A stretch of 64,000 nucleotides of DNA from Gemmataceae bacterium (GTDB taxonomy: Bacteria > Planctomycetota > Planctomycetia > Gemmatales > Gemmataceae). The stretch lies in contig JAHBXO010000013.1 in NCBI GenBank assembly GCA_019636445.1, forward strand, positions 1 to 64,000, written 5' to 3'. The notes beneath the pieces are model-generated. The model saw only the letters and a list, made by a program, of their open reading frames with translations. It was not told where the DNA came from and ran no database searches. The position numbers and the translations under genes are program-made. Position 1 is the stretch's first letter. Each line of letters opens with the position of its first letter. This document shows, piece after piece, positions 52,415-63,035 of the stretch.

Positions 52415-54886
52415 ATGCTCGAAGCCCTTCCGACGCCGTCCGCGCCGCCGCCGTGGCGGGAGTTCGTGCGGGCGCCGCTCGTCCCCTTCGCCCTCGCCGC
52501 GACGACGGGCTTGATCGTCGACCGCTTCGCCGGCCCGCCTCTCGCGCTCGCGTTCCTCGCCGCCGCACTCGGTCTGATCGCCGGCTGGGCCGCCCGCGTT
52601 CCCATCGGATTCTGGCTCGCCGTCGCCGGACTCGCCGCGGCGCACCACCACACGCACCGAAACGTGTTCCCGACCGACGACATCGGCCGATTCCTCGGCG
52701 AGCAGCCGGCGGTCGCCCGCGTCCGCGGCCTCCTCGACCGGCCCCCCGTCGTGCGGCGCAGCGATACCGATCTCTTCGGCCCGGCCCGGCGCGTCGACCG
52801 CGCCACCACGATCCTCGACGCCACCGAACTCGCCGACGGTGCCGGCGGCTGGATTCCCGTCTCCGGTCGATTGAGACTCACCATCGAACGGATCGTCGGA
52901 GCCGCGGACCGGCCACCCTTCGACGCCCTCCGCGTCGGCGACGAGATCGAGGCGACCGGCCTGCTCTCCCGTCCGTCGCCGCCCGGCAACCCTGGCGAGT
53001 GGGACTTCGCGGAGCACCTGCTGGACGAACGCATTCGTGGTGAGCTGCGCTGCGTGAAGGCCGACGACGCCGTCGCGCGGCTGGACGATCGCGGTCGCCG
53101 CTGGGCCGTGCTGGCCCGATTGCACGGGCATTTCACGCGACTCCTGGACGACACGCTCCCGCCCCGCGAAGCCGCGCTCGCCCGCGCGCTGTTGCTCGGC
53201 GACGGCTCCGCCATGGACCGCGACGAATGGGACGCCTTCGCCCGCACCGGCGTTCTCCACGTGCTCGCCATCTCCGGCCAGCACCTCATCATCCTCGCCG
53301 GGTTCGTCTGGTGGACGTTGCGCCTCGTCGGCGTCCGCCGACGCACCGGTGCCCTCGCCGTCGTCGCGCTCGTCGTCGGCTACGCCATCCTCACCGGCCT
53401 GCGACCCTCCGCTGCCCGCGCCGCGATCATGGTCGCCGTAGCCTGCGGTGGCCTGCTCCTCCGCCGCCCCGTCCACCGCGCCAACACCTTCGCCCTCGCT
53501 TGGCTCGCCGTCCTCGCCTGGAACCCCACCGACCCGTTCACCACCGGCTGCCAGCTTTCCTTCCTCTCCGTCTTCGTCCTGATGTGGGGCACCGTCCGCT
53601 GGTTCGCACCGAAGGAACCGACCCCCATGGAGCAACTCCTCGCCGAATCACGATCGACCTTCGAGAAACTCCTGCGTGCCGCCCTGCGCGCCGCGCTCGT
53701 CTGGTACGGCATCACCTTCGTCCTTACCGTGACGAATGCCCCGCTCGTCATGCTGCGCCAGAATGTCGTGCCTCCCGCCGGCCTCGTCCTCGGCCCCCCG
53801 CTTATCCTGCTCACCTCCATCGCCATGCTCGCCGGCTTCCTGCTCCTGATCGTCGGTTCGATCCCGCCGCTCGGCTTCGTCGTCGGGGCCGGTCTGTCGT
53901 GGTGCGATTCCCTCGTCCGCTTCGCGGACGCCCTCCCCGGCGCGAGCGTCTATGTCCCCACGCCCTCGGTGTGGTGGACCGTCGCCTTCTACGCGATACT
54001 CGTCGCGTACATCCTGCTCGCAGACCGACGGTTCCTCTACCTGTCGCTCGCGTGGCTCGGCCTCGGCCTCGTCGGCTTGCCACGCCCGGCCACCGACGAA
54101 CTCCGTGTGACCTTTCTCGCCGTCGGCCATGGCGGCTGCACCGTCCTGGAACTTCCCGACGGCCGCACGTTCCTCTACGACGCCGGCACCATGGCCGGCC
54201 CGGACGCCATGCGGCGAATCATCGCCCCCTTCCTCTGGAACCGGGGCATCGCGCGCGTCGACGAGTTATTTCTCTCACATGCGGACCTCGACCACTTCAA
54301 CGGGGTGACGGAATTGTTCCACCGCTTCCCCGTTGGTCAGGTGACGATGACGCCGTCGTTCGCCACGAAGCCGACGCCGGAGGTCGCGGAGGTGTTGCTC
54401 GCGATTCGCGAGCGGAAGATTCCGAGCCGCATCGCGTCGGCCGGGGACCGCTTCGCCGCCGGCGAAGTGATGCTGGACGTGCTTCATCCGCCGCGTGAGG
54501 GGCCGGACGGCGCGGAGAACGAGCGCAGCCTCGTCCTTAACGTGAAGCACGGAAACCATTCCATCCTGCTCACCGGCGACCTGGAGAAGGCGGGTGCCGT
54601 GCGCGTGCTCGGTCTGCCGCCGGTGCCGTGCGACGTGCTGATGGCCCCGCACCATGGCAGCCGGGCCGCGTTCTCGCCGGAACTGGTGCGGTGGTGTTCG
54701 CCGGCCTTCGTGGCCGTCACGCGCGGCAACCGCTCCGAGTCGGCCGTGCGACCCGGCGACGCCGGCGGCGCGCCAGTGTGGGACACCTGGACCTCCGGCG
54801 CGATCACGCTGCGCAGCAACCCGACCGGCCTGACGGCCGAATCGTTCCGCCGCGCCGAGCGCCTCGTGGTGAAGCGCGGCAAGTAG
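52415..54886 (+). CDS. comEC: ComEC/Rec2 competence DNA-translocation protein
   Basis: 823 residues. N-terminal TM helices and an OB-like extracytoplasmic domain (DUF4131 region; RVGDEIEATGLLSRPSPPGN) precede the Competence domain with its hallmark FARTGVLHVLAISGQHLIIL and eight or more TM helices. The C-terminal metallo-beta-lactamase-like domain starts LRVTFLAVGHGGCTVLELPD and holds LSHADLDHFNG and MAPHHGSRAAFSPE. ComEC forms the inner-membrane channel for single-stranded DNA in natural transformation, and the MBL domain may degrade the second strand. There is no comEA gene in the window. It is divergent from aroB with an 85-base gap. Confidence 0.93.
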   Translation: MLEALPTPSAPPPWREFVRAPLVPFALAATTGLIVDRFAGPPLALAFLAAALGLIAGWAARVPIGFWLAVAGLAAAHHHTHRNVFPTDDIGRFLGEQPAVARVRGLLDRPPVVRRSDTDLFGPARRVDRATTILDATELADGAGGWIPVSGRLRLTIERIVGAADRPPFDALRVGDEIEATGLLSRPSPPGNPGEWDFAEHLLDERIRGELRCVKADDAVARLDDRGRRWAVLARLHGHFTRLLDDTLPPREAALARALLLGDGSAMDRDEWDAFARTGVLHVLAISGQHLIILAGFVWWTLRLVGVRRRTGALAVVALVVGYAILTGLRPSAARAAIMVAVACGGLLLRRPVHRANTFALAWLAVLAWNPTDPFTTGCQLSFLSVFVLMWGTVRWFAPKEPTPMEQLLAESRSTFEKLLRAALRAALVWYGITFVLTVTNAPLVMLRQNVVPPAGLVLGPPLILLTSIAMLAGFLLLIVGSIPPLGFVVGAGLSWCDSLVRFADALPGASVYVPTPSVWWTVAFYAILVAYILLADRRFLYLSLAWLGLGLVGLPRPATDELRVTFLAVGHGGCTVLELPDGRTFLYDAGTMAGPDAMRRIIAPFLWNRGIARVDELFLSHADLDHFNGVTELFHRFPVGQVTMTPSFATKPTPEVAEVLLAIRERKIPSRIASAGDRFAAGEVMLDVLHPPREGPDGAENERSLVLNVKHGNHSILLTGDLEKAGAVRVLGLPPVPCDVLMAPHHGSRAAFSPELVRWCSPAFVAVTRGNRSESAVRPGDAGGAPVWDTWTSGAITLRSNPTGLTAESFRRAERLVVKRGK

Positions 54887-54907
54887 AGACGCGCGGGAAG
54901 TATAATG

Positions 54908-54937
54908 GGGCGAAGCCCGCGGACGACCGTCCGCGGG
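54908..54937 (+). repeat. Hairpin repeat, left copy flanking the hypothetical gene at 54960
   Basis: GGGCGAAGCCCGCGGACGAC followed by CGTCCGCGGG. CCCGCGGACG (54916-54925) pairs perfectly with CGTCCGCGGG (54928-54937), loop AC. The same 30-base unit with one change is at 55606-55635. A consensus TATAAT (54901-54906) directly upstream may be a -10 box for the next gene, though no good -35 is evident. Confidence 0.8.
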
Positions 54938-54959
54938 GGAGTCGCAAGCGGAAGCAACC

Positions 54960-55601
54960 ATGGGTCTCGCAATCGCGGTGGGCGTGCTGGCCGGCGGCCC
55001 CAATGCCGATCCCGACGCGGTCAAACTCGACCGCAAGAACTTCCGCCATATCAACCGCCTGCTGGCCGCCAGCGGACTGCCGCTCCACGAGGAGCCGGAG
55101 ACGTTGCCCGACTTCCCGTTTCGCGGATCGTGCCCGTCGTTCCCCTATGCCTGGACGCCATACCTCTACCGGGCGATCGCGTACGCCCGCCGGGCGCCGA
55201 CCGAGTTCCGCCCTGTCCGCGAGGGCGAGGAACCGTCCAAGGACAAGCGCGTCGATGCCGAGTTGTACACCTTCGCGGAGTCCCACATCATCTGCCACTC
55301 GGATACGCAGGGGTATTTCGTGCCGGTGGATTTCCCGGATATTTTGGTCGACACGCGCAAGGGCGGCCTGACGGGCCGGAACCTGGGATCAAGCCAGCGG
55401 GCGCTCGCGGAGCTGGTGAAGACGGCCCCGCTGCTGGGCATCCCGTTGAACGACGGGCAGCTCTCGGACGAGGCCGCGTGGGCGATCTCGAAGGAAGCCG
55501 ACGGCTCGCATCCGTACTGGATCGAGCGGAAGGTCTGGCTGACGATGTTCGAGGCGTTCCGCCTCAGCGTCGAGCACAAGTGCGCCGTCGTCTACGGCTG
55601 A
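54960..55601 (+). CDS. Conserved-type hypothetical protein
   Basis: 213 residues from ATG 54960 (GCGGAAGC upstream). It begins MGLAIAVGVLAGGPNADPDA, then NFRHINRLLAASGLPLHEEP, a substituted aromatic segment (PSFPYAWTPYLYRAIAYARR), and FVPVDFPDILVDTRKGGLTG. There is no TM helix despite the small hydrophobic start, and no catalytic motif I can name. It lies between two copies of a hairpin repeat, which suggests either a transcriptional unit with repeated terminators or a mobilised segment. Related proteins appear to be planctomycete-specific; this is from memory and untested. Confidence 0.75.
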   Translation: MGLAIAVGVLAGGPNADPDAVKLDRKNFRHINRLLAASGLPLHEEPETLPDFPFRGSCPSFPYAWTPYLYRAIAYARRAPTEFRPVREGEEPSKDKRVDAELYTFAESHIICHSDTQGYFVPVDFPDILVDTRKGGLTGRNLGSSQRALAELVKTAPLLGIPLNDGQLSDEAAWAISKEADGSHPYWIERKVWLTMFEAFRLSVEHKCAVVYG

Positions 55602-55605
55602 CGAG

Positions 55606-55635
55606 GGCGAAGTCCGCGGACGACCGTCCGCGGGG
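55606..55635 (+). repeat. Hairpin repeat, right copy
   Basis: GGGCGAAGTCCGCGGACGAC followed by CGTCCGCGGG, identical to 54908-54937 except C to T at one stem position. It starts four bases after the stop codon of the gene at 54960-55601. CCGCGGACG/CGTCCGCGG forms a nine-pair stem and may serve as that gene's 3' end. Confidence 0.8.
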
Positions 55636-55697
55636 AGCGAGCCGGCAATGAAATGTGCCCGGCCACCCCTCTTCAGTCCGAATGACTGGGAGTGCAT

Positions 55698-55774
55698 AGC
55701 CCCGGGCAACGCCCGGGGTCCGCTTTCCGGCTGCGGACGTGCGGGCGCGGCGACCCCGGGCGTTACCCGGGGCT
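55698..55774. repeat. Two inverted copies of a CCCCGGGC hairpin repeat
   Basis: AGCCCCGGGCAACGCCCGGG at 55698 and GACCCCGGGCGTTACCCGGG at 55752 are each hairpins (CCCCGGG/CCCGGGG-type stems) and are reverse complements of each other with one difference over 23 bases. This is a repeat type commonly seen between planctomycete genes. The 335-base gap 55602-55936 contains nothing else convincing. Confidence 0.8.
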
Positions 55775-55936
55775 GAGGACTCCCAGGCCGTTGGCCTGCA
55801 GACACGGGGACGGAGGGGGTTTACGAGCGATTGTCGTGACGCCGTTGCAAAGCATTGTTGGGCAGTGAGAAGCTCTTGGATGCAGAGCTCGGTATGATGG
55901 GATCAATGGATTGTGTTACTCATCTTTTCGGTCTAT

Positions 55937-56422
55937 ATGAAACGCGACATCGAAAGCCTGACCTCAAAAGACTTCGCAGAGTTTCCGATCTGGCGCTTCA
56001 CCAACTCCGACAGACCGCGGGAGACTTACGTGACACCGGTAAGGCGACTACCCGCCAAGAATCTGTCTGGCTGTATCGTCGGCTGCCCCCTACGCTTGGC
56101 GAACGGGGCGGTGGTCCCCGGTAATCTCGGCAACCTGGACCCCGCCAACGTCCGCCTTACGGAGCAATTCCTCACCGTCTCGGTGTTCCGGTCCGATGGT
56201 GCGATCTTCCACCTGGCCCGCTACCATGACTTCGACGCCACCGAGCGAGGTCCCGCCGCTCTGGCGGCGTTTCTCGGACTGTCATTGAAAGCAGTCTTCC
56301 CGATTACCTATGACGTATCGGCCATCGTTACCGGCCTGCCGGAGGTTGTTCGCGGTACCATTCCAGCCGAGCCGCACGTCCGATTGACACGAGCCGAGAT
56401 AATTGCGCTGGCCGTCCCATGA
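55937..56422 (+). CDS. Hypothetical cytosolic protein
   Basis: 161 residues from ATG 55937 (MKRDIESLTSKDFAEFPIWR); GTG 55913 is an alternative. Its compact alpha/beta composition has the segments PAKNLSGCIVGCPLRLANGA and FLTVSVFRSDGAIFHLARYH. It resembles in style the small, variable proteins that act as immunity proteins of polymorphic toxins, but no toxin is nearby and no family is recognised. Codon use is less extreme in GC than neighbours, so acquisition is possible. Confidence 0.7.
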   Translation: MKRDIESLTSKDFAEFPIWRFTNSDRPRETYVTPVRRLPAKNLSGCIVGCPLRLANGAVVPGNLGNLDPANVRLTEQFLTVSVFRSDGAIFHLARYHDFDATERGPAALAAFLGLSLKAVFPITYDVSAIVTGLPEVVRGTIPAEPHVRLTRAEIIALAVP

Positions 56423-56560
56423 CGTTGGCCGAATCGTTCCCACCGCCCAATACAAATCCATCCCTGCTCCTCGCCCCCCCCCGCCCTTTAACCTCCTCTC
56501 TTCGACCATAAACTTATCCCCTCATCCTCCGCTCGCTCCACCGACCGACGAGATTCCGCC

Positions 56561-58018
<1,458 letters not shown>

Positions 58019-58192
58019 CCTCTCGCTCGTTCATTCCAAAGACCGATTTCCATGCCCCTGTTCGGGGTGCGCCGCATGGTCGTCAGGTGAAGGAGTCGGG
58101 CTGACACCAAACACGGTTCGCCGATCCGACTTGTCGTCATCAAGTCGTAGCGACACGGACAGGCCCGACCGATTCGAGCGTAAGAAAAGTTA

Positions 58193-59080
58193 TTACCGGC
58201 GCTTTGTGGCGAACAGCGCCGTCGTGGACGCCAGTTCGAAGTTCGCGTCGCGCGGCAGGTCGCGGACGAACGACTTCTCGAAATACTCGCGCGAGTCGGC
58301 CAGCAGGTCGGCGATCTTCTGCTGCTCGAACTCCGCGCGCGCGGCGGTCGGAAGCTGCGCGAGCCAACGGTTCAGGAACCACGTCAGCGTCCAGATCGGC
58401 TTGCCGCTGGCGATCACGTCCTGGCGGTCGATGGTCATCGCGTCTTCGAAGAGGCTGCGCAGGCCCTGGTGGGTCATGTTGAAGTAGTGGTGCGGATAGC
58501 CGTGGAGCGGCTGCAGGAACGGCACGACGCAGTAGAGCTTGCCGCCGGGCTTGAGGACGCGGACGATCTCGCGGGCGCAAGCGAAGGGATCGCGGACATG
58601 TTCGAGTACGGCGAAGGAGAAGGCCGCGTCGAAGACGCCGTCCCGGAACGGGAGCCGTTCGCCGACGCCGCGCACGTCGGTGGTCGGGTAGGGGCAGATT
58701 TCGAAATTGACGACGTTGTCGTGGTAGACCGGGCGCAGCCCCGCGCCGCAATCGAGGATCAGACCCTCCCGGAATTCATCGATCATGGCGCGGGCGGTTT
58801 CGTCGTATTCGTTGGCACTGACGTTGTCGGTGTCGACGATGTGGAACTGGCGGCGCAGTTCGTCGCTGAGGAAGTCGTGGAAGCGCGGGTCGCGCGTGGC
58901 GGGCATGTCGGCGCGCAGCATCGGCCGGATCCGTTCGAGCTTCGCGCGCTTGCGGGCGTCGAAGGTCGGATCGGCGAGCGCCGCAGGCGGCGGCGCGGGC
59001 CGCAGGTAGCGTTTGACGCGGCGCGCGAGCGGCACGCGCCGGACGAGCGCGCGGGCGAGCCGCGCGAGTGAAAGCTGCAT
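58193..59080 (-). CDS. Class I SAM-dependent methyltransferase
   Basis: 295 residues from ATG 59080 (GGGGAC upstream). A basic N-terminal 45 residues and a linker (MLRADMPATRDPRFHDFLSD) precede a Methyltransf_11 domain: LILDCGAGLRPVYHDNVVNF is motif I (with GAGLRP in place of GxGxG), then EICPYPTTDVRGVGERLPFR, AFSFAVLEHVRDPFACAREI and RVLKPGGKLYCVVPFLQPLH. The C-terminal 80 residues include SLFEDAMTIDRQDV. This architecture is common for cell-surface polysaccharide or lipid-modifying methyltransferases; the substrate is unknown. Confidence 0.88.
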   Translation of the reverse strand: MQLSLARLARALVRRVPLARRVKRYLRPAPPPAALADPTFDARKRAKLERIRPMLRADMPATRDPRFHDFLSDELRRQFHIVDTDNVSANEYDETARAMIDEFREGLILDCGAGLRPVYHDNVVNFEICPYPTTDVRGVGERLPFRDGVFDAAFSFAVLEHVRDPFACAREIVRVLKPGGKLYCVVPFLQPLHGYPHHYFNMTHQGLRSLFEDAMTIDRQDVIASGKPIWTLTWFLNRWLAQLPTAARAEFEQQKIADLLADSREYFEKSFVRDLPRDANFELASTTALFATKRR

Positions 59081-59207
59081 GTCCCCATCCCCCCAAGCGG
59101 CGGGGGAAATAGCCGCGGTCGGGGCGGGAGTCAATTGGACTTGCGGCGGACTTCCGTTTCCGCACACAATCCGGCTTGGTCCGATTCGAACAAGGAGGTT
59201 CCCGGCC

Positions 59208-59429
59208 ATGCAGACGCAAGCCCGTCCGTCCGTTGCCCCGTCGTCACCGGTGATCGATTCCGCGGAGGTGGCGTGGGCCACCAGCGAGATCGCGGCGCTC
59301 GTGCGCCAGGCCGATCCCGAGTCGGTCGTCGGCGCGGTGCTGAAGCAGACCTTGCGCGAGCTGTACAGCCTCGTGCCGACGGTCGATTCGACGGTGATCG
59401 GTCCGATCCGCCTGAAGACGGCGGCCTGA
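59208..59429 (+). CDS. Small protein with ideal Shine-Dalgarno, unknown function
   Basis: 73 residues from ATG 59208, preceded by AAGGAGG, among the strongest ribosome-binding sites in the window. It begins MQTQARPSVAPSSPVIDSAE, followed by a helical middle (WATSEIAALVRQADPESVVG; AVLKQTLRELYSLVP) and VDSTVIGPIRLKTAA. No Cys, TM or signal peptide. It is divergent from the methyltransferase and ends 6 bases from the convergent addA-like gene. The long upstream frame from 59013 is discarded. Confidence 0.75.
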   Translation: MQTQARPSVAPSSPVIDSAEVAWATSEIAALVRQADPESVVGAVLKQTLRELYSLVPTVDSTVIGPIRLKTAA

Positions 59430-59435
59430 ACGGCG

Positions 59436-62400
59436 TCAGGCGTCGGACGGCTTTCCCAGGATTTCGAGCCGCGCGCGCAGGCTCTCCCGGAACGCGCGCA
59501 GCTCGTCCGCCCCGAAGCGCAGGGTGCGGATCGCCCGCGCGCCGGTCATCGCCAGGTAAACATCCACCGTTGCGGGCCGTTCGTTATCCGGAAGCGATTC
59601 CCACAGCGCCGCCGCGTAGAGCGCCATCTGTTCGCGGTACTTTGCCGCGATCGAATCCGGCGCGCCGCGATCGGTCTTCCAGTCGACGATCGCCCATTCG
59701 CCCCGAATGCGAACGAGTCGGTCGTACCGTCCGGTGACGACCCAGTCGCCGAGCGGCAGCGCGAAGTCGATCTCGGATTCCCCCTCGGCGTCCAACAGTT
59801 CGCGGAATGGATGATCGGCGAGGACCTCGTCGAGGATCTCGAGGGCGGCCTGCGCGATCGCGTCGGTGGTGGTGCGATCCAGGCCGTCGGCGGCGAGCGC
59901 GGCGGCGCGGACCTCGAGGAACTCCCGGCGCGCCTCGCGATCCGCGGGCAGCGCCGCGCCCAGTTCCAGCGACCGGTGGACGAGCGTGCCGACGAGCTTG
60001 CCGAACTCGCCGGCGTCGGCGCGGTCGGCGCGGACGAGGGCGCCGGGGCGCAACCCCAGCCGATACAACTCTCGAAACTCCCTTTCGCGGCGTTTGTCCC
60101 CTTCGGAATTCAACCAGTCGAACAGGGCCGTCGTGGCGATCGTGCGCCGGAGCGGTTCCTCCGCGATCGGCGCGAGGTCGTAGCGTCGAACCTCCGGCCC
60201 CGGCGGCGCGGCGGTGGACGACGCGGCGGGCGAACGCACCACGCGCACGGGGCCGCCGACGAGATCGCGCACACCTTCGGCAATGTCCGACTCGATCCCA
60301 AGCGCCTGATGCACCCACGCCTGCCACGAGCGCGCGGGCGGCGCCTTGCCGTCCTTCACGCCCCGGCCCGCGAGGATCAGCACCGATTCGGCGCGCGTGA
60401 GCGCCACGTGCAGGAGACGGGCTTCCTCTTCGTCATTCCGCCGCCGTTCAATCGCGCCGAGTGCCTGATAAAGGAGCGGTTTCTCCCGCGCCAGCGGATT
60501 CTCCGGATGGAGGAAGCTCACGACCGGCCGGCCGTGCAGGCTCACCGCGAGCACGTCGTCGCGCGCTTCGCGGCGGACGTGCTGGAAGCGATCGAAGAGG
60601 CGGACGCGCCCGGTGTCGTCCCGGAATCTCCGTTCCAACCCGACGACGGCGACGACCGGGAATTCCAGCCCCTTCGCGGCATGAACGGTCATCACCTGCA
60701 CGGCGTCGGCGTCGTCCGGCTCGCGGTCCGCCGGCTCCTCCCCGTTGTCGTCGACGAGGGCGGTCAGCCGTCGCGCCGTCGCCGCGAGCGGGGCCGGATG
60801 CTCCGCCTCGATCCGCCGCAGTTCGGCGAGGAACCGTTCCACGGTGGCGACACGTTCGGCCGCGTCCGGCCCGTCGGCGACGACGCCCCACGCGCCGCTC
60901 TCGGCGAGCGCGGCGGCCACAAGGTCGGCGTGCGGCACGCGATCGACGCGCGAGCGCCAGCGGCCGTCCGGCCCCAGGCGCTCCGCGACCAGCGCGAGGT
61001 GCGCCCGGCGATCCTCCGGGAACGGTTCGGCCGATTCGACCGCGACCCGGCGCAGGCCTTCCAACAGGCGTCCCCCGCCGTGTTGGGAGAGCACGAGGAG
61101 TTCCGAATCGGTCAGCGCGCCGAGCGGCCCGCGGAGCGTGGCGAAGAGCGCGAGTTCATCCGACGGATTCGCGAGTGCGTTCGCGAGGCCGACGAGATCG
61201 CGCAACTCCTGTCGCGTCCAGAAGCCGAGGCCGGCGAGCCGGAACGGGATGCCCGCGGCGCGCAGGATGGTTTCGAGATTCGCGAAGTGCGTGGTGCGGC
61301 TGCGGAGCAGGATCGCCATGTCCCCCCACGCGTAGCCGTTCGCTCGCTGGCGCAGCAGCTCGTCCGCGAGCAACGCCAACTGGTCGCCGTCGATCGTCTC
61401 CGCCGGCGCGGCCGCGTCGTCGGATTCCTCGGCGGGTTTCTCCCCGTTTTGCACTTCGTCCGCCGGCGGGAACAGGTAGACGACCTCCGCACGGGAATCG
61501 TCCCCGGTGCGCCCCGGCACCAGCGGCTGCGGATCGGCGCCGACCGACCGGAACGCGAACTCGGAGATCGCGTTGATGCACAAGAGCGGCACGGGATGGT
61601 GCGAGCGATAGTTCCGCCGCAGGCGCATCAGACCGGAGCGCTGCTCCTCGTCCGACGGTGTCGCCCCCGGTTGCCCGTCGGCGATGGTCGGCGTCGCGAG
61701 CCGGCTTTGGTTCCCCGCCCGGATTTTGGCGATCGTCCGTTCAAAGACGGTCGGGTCGGCGCCGCGGAAGCGATAGATCGATTGCTGCGGATCGCCAACG
61801 ATCATGAGCCGGTCGGTGGCCACTGCGCCGGCGGGGTCGGTGCCGGCGAGCCGCGCGACGAGCGACCATTGCGTTTCGTTCGTGTCCTGGAACTCGTCAA
61901 CGAGGATGAAGCGGTAATCGGCGACGAGCCGCCGGGCCGCGGCGGAGTCGTCGAGCAGGCGGCCGACGCGCTCGGCGAGGAAGCCGAAATCGTAGCGGTT
62001 TTCTTCCCGGCACAGTGCGAGGTAGTGCCGCACCGCGACGGCGTGGATCGCGGCGAGGGAGCGCGACTGATCGAAGCCGTCGAACTCGCCGGACTCGAAA
62101 TTCCAGCCCGGCATCCACGCGGCCCAGTCGCGCTGGATCGCGTCGAGCTTGGGGAAGTAGACGCCCTTCTTGTCCGCGAAGCCGCTCGTGGGGATGGTGC
62201 CTTCGCCCTTGGTGAACAAAGCCGATCGAAGATTATCGACGAGGCCGAGGTCGGACATCGCATCGTAGCGCGGCAGCCAATCCTCGATGGCCGCGATCAT
62301 GTTGCCGGCGAATTTCCCCTCGCCCTTCTTCGACGCGCGCATTTCGGCGAGCGCGGCCGCGAGTTCCCCTTTCAATGCGGTGCGCTGTGCGGCGATCCGC

Positions 62401-63029
62401 GCGAGCGGTTCGCGCAGCGCCGGCAGGTCGAGCAGGTTCAGGATGTCCGCCTCGGCGGCGTCGGCGTGACCGGGAACGGGGCCGCGCGTGAGCAGGAATC
62501 GCAGCGCGCCGGTCAGTTCATTGCGGCCCTGGGTGCGCAGCCACCAGTCCCAATCGGGGTGGTCGGCCAGTTCGAGTTCGGTCTCGCGGAGGGCGAGGTC
62601 GATCAGTTCGGCGCGCTCGAGGTTGTCGAGGATGCCGAAGGCGGGGTCGAGGTCGGGCACGAGTCCGGCTTCGATGCCGCGGCGGAGCAGCCGGTGCGCG
62701 AGTGCGTCGATGGTGCCGATGGGGCAGCCGGCGAGTTCGTCGAGCCGGGCCTGCCAGAAGCACGCATCGTCGCCGACGGCGAGTGCAGCGAGGGCGGCGT
62801 GCAACCGCTCCTGGAGTTGCGCGCCGGCCTTGCGCGTGAAGGTGATCGCGACGATCTGGTCGAGCGTGAGGTCGCGGTGGGCGTGCAGGAGCTGCACGAT
62901 GCGTTCGACGAGCACCGTCGTCTTGCCGCTGCCGGCGTTGGCGCGCACGGCGAGACTGCGCGTCCAGTCGAGCGCGTGCGCCTGCTCGGAGTGAAGCTTG
63001 TGCAGGATCGGCGTGTCGAGGAAGGCCAT
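59436..63029 (-). CDS. addA: AddA-like UvrD-type helicase-nuclease
   Basis: 1197 residues, matching AddA (about 1200). SF1 helicase motifs: Walker A ANAGSGKTT (30-38), motif Ia AITFTRKAGAQLQER, GTIDALAHRLLRRG, motif II FILVDEFQDTNETQW, motif III IVGDPQQSIYRFRGA, motif IV LRRNYRSH, motif V VMTVHAAKGLEFPV and motif VI RLLHVALTRAE. The C-terminal PD-(D/E)XK nuclease has IDFALPLGDWVVTGRYDRLV and the IVDWKTDRG motif near residue 1116. With AddB it resects double-strand breaks to Chi-like sites for RecA loading. It starts 6 bases after the AddB-like gene. Confidence 0.93.
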   Translation of the reverse strand: MAFLDTPILHKLHSEQAHALDWTRSLAVRANAGSGKTTVLVERIVQLLHAHRDLTLDQIVAITFTRKAGAQLQERLHAALAALAVGDDACFWQARLDELAGCPIGTIDALAHRLLRRGIEAGLVPDLDPAFGILDNLERAELIDLALRETELELADHPDWDWWLRTQGRNELTGALRFLLTRGPVPGHADAAEADILNLLDLPALREPLARIAAQRTALKGELAAALAEMRASKKGEGKFAGNMIAAIEDWLPRYDAMSDLGLVDNLRSALFTKGEGTIPTSGFADKKGVYFPKLDAIQRDWAAWMPGWNFESGEFDGFDQSRSLAAIHAVAVRHYLALCREENRYDFGFLAERVGRLLDDSAAARRLVADYRFILVDEFQDTNETQWSLVARLAGTDPAGAVATDRLMIVGDPQQSIYRFRGADPTVFERTIAKIRAGNQSRLATPTIADGQPGATPSDEEQRSGLMRLRRNYRSHHPVPLLCINAISEFAFRSVGADPQPLVPGRTGDDSRAEVVYLFPPADEVQNGEKPAEESDDAAAPAETIDGDQLALLADELLRQRANGYAWGDMAILLRSRTTHFANLETILRAAGIPFRLAGLGFWTRQELRDLVGLANALANPSDELALFATLRGPLGALTDSELLVLSQHGGGRLLEGLRRVAVESAEPFPEDRRAHLALVAERLGPDGRWRSRVDRVPHADLVAAALAESGAWGVVADGPDAAERVATVERFLAELRRIEAEHPAPLAATARRLTALVDDNGEEPADREPDDADAVQVMTVHAAKGLEFPVVAVVGLERRFRDDTGRVRLFDRFQHVRREARDDVLAVSLHGRPVVSFLHPENPLAREKPLLYQALGAIERRRNDEEEARLLHVALTRAESVLILAGRGVKDGKAPPARSWQAWVHQALGIESDIAEGVRDLVGGPVRVVRSPAASSTAAPPGPEVRRYDLAPIAEEPLRRTIATTALFDWLNSEGDKRREREFRELYRLGLRPGALVRADRADAGEFGKLVGTLVHRSLELGAALPADREARREFLEVRAAALAADGLDRTTTDAIAQAALEILDEVLADHPFRELLDAEGESEIDFALPLGDWVVTGRYDRLVRIRGEWAIVDWKTDRGAPDSIAAKYREQMALYAAALWESLPDNERPATVDVYLAMTGARAIRTLRFGADELRAFRESLRARLEILGKPSDA

Positions 63030-63035
63030 GGCGGA

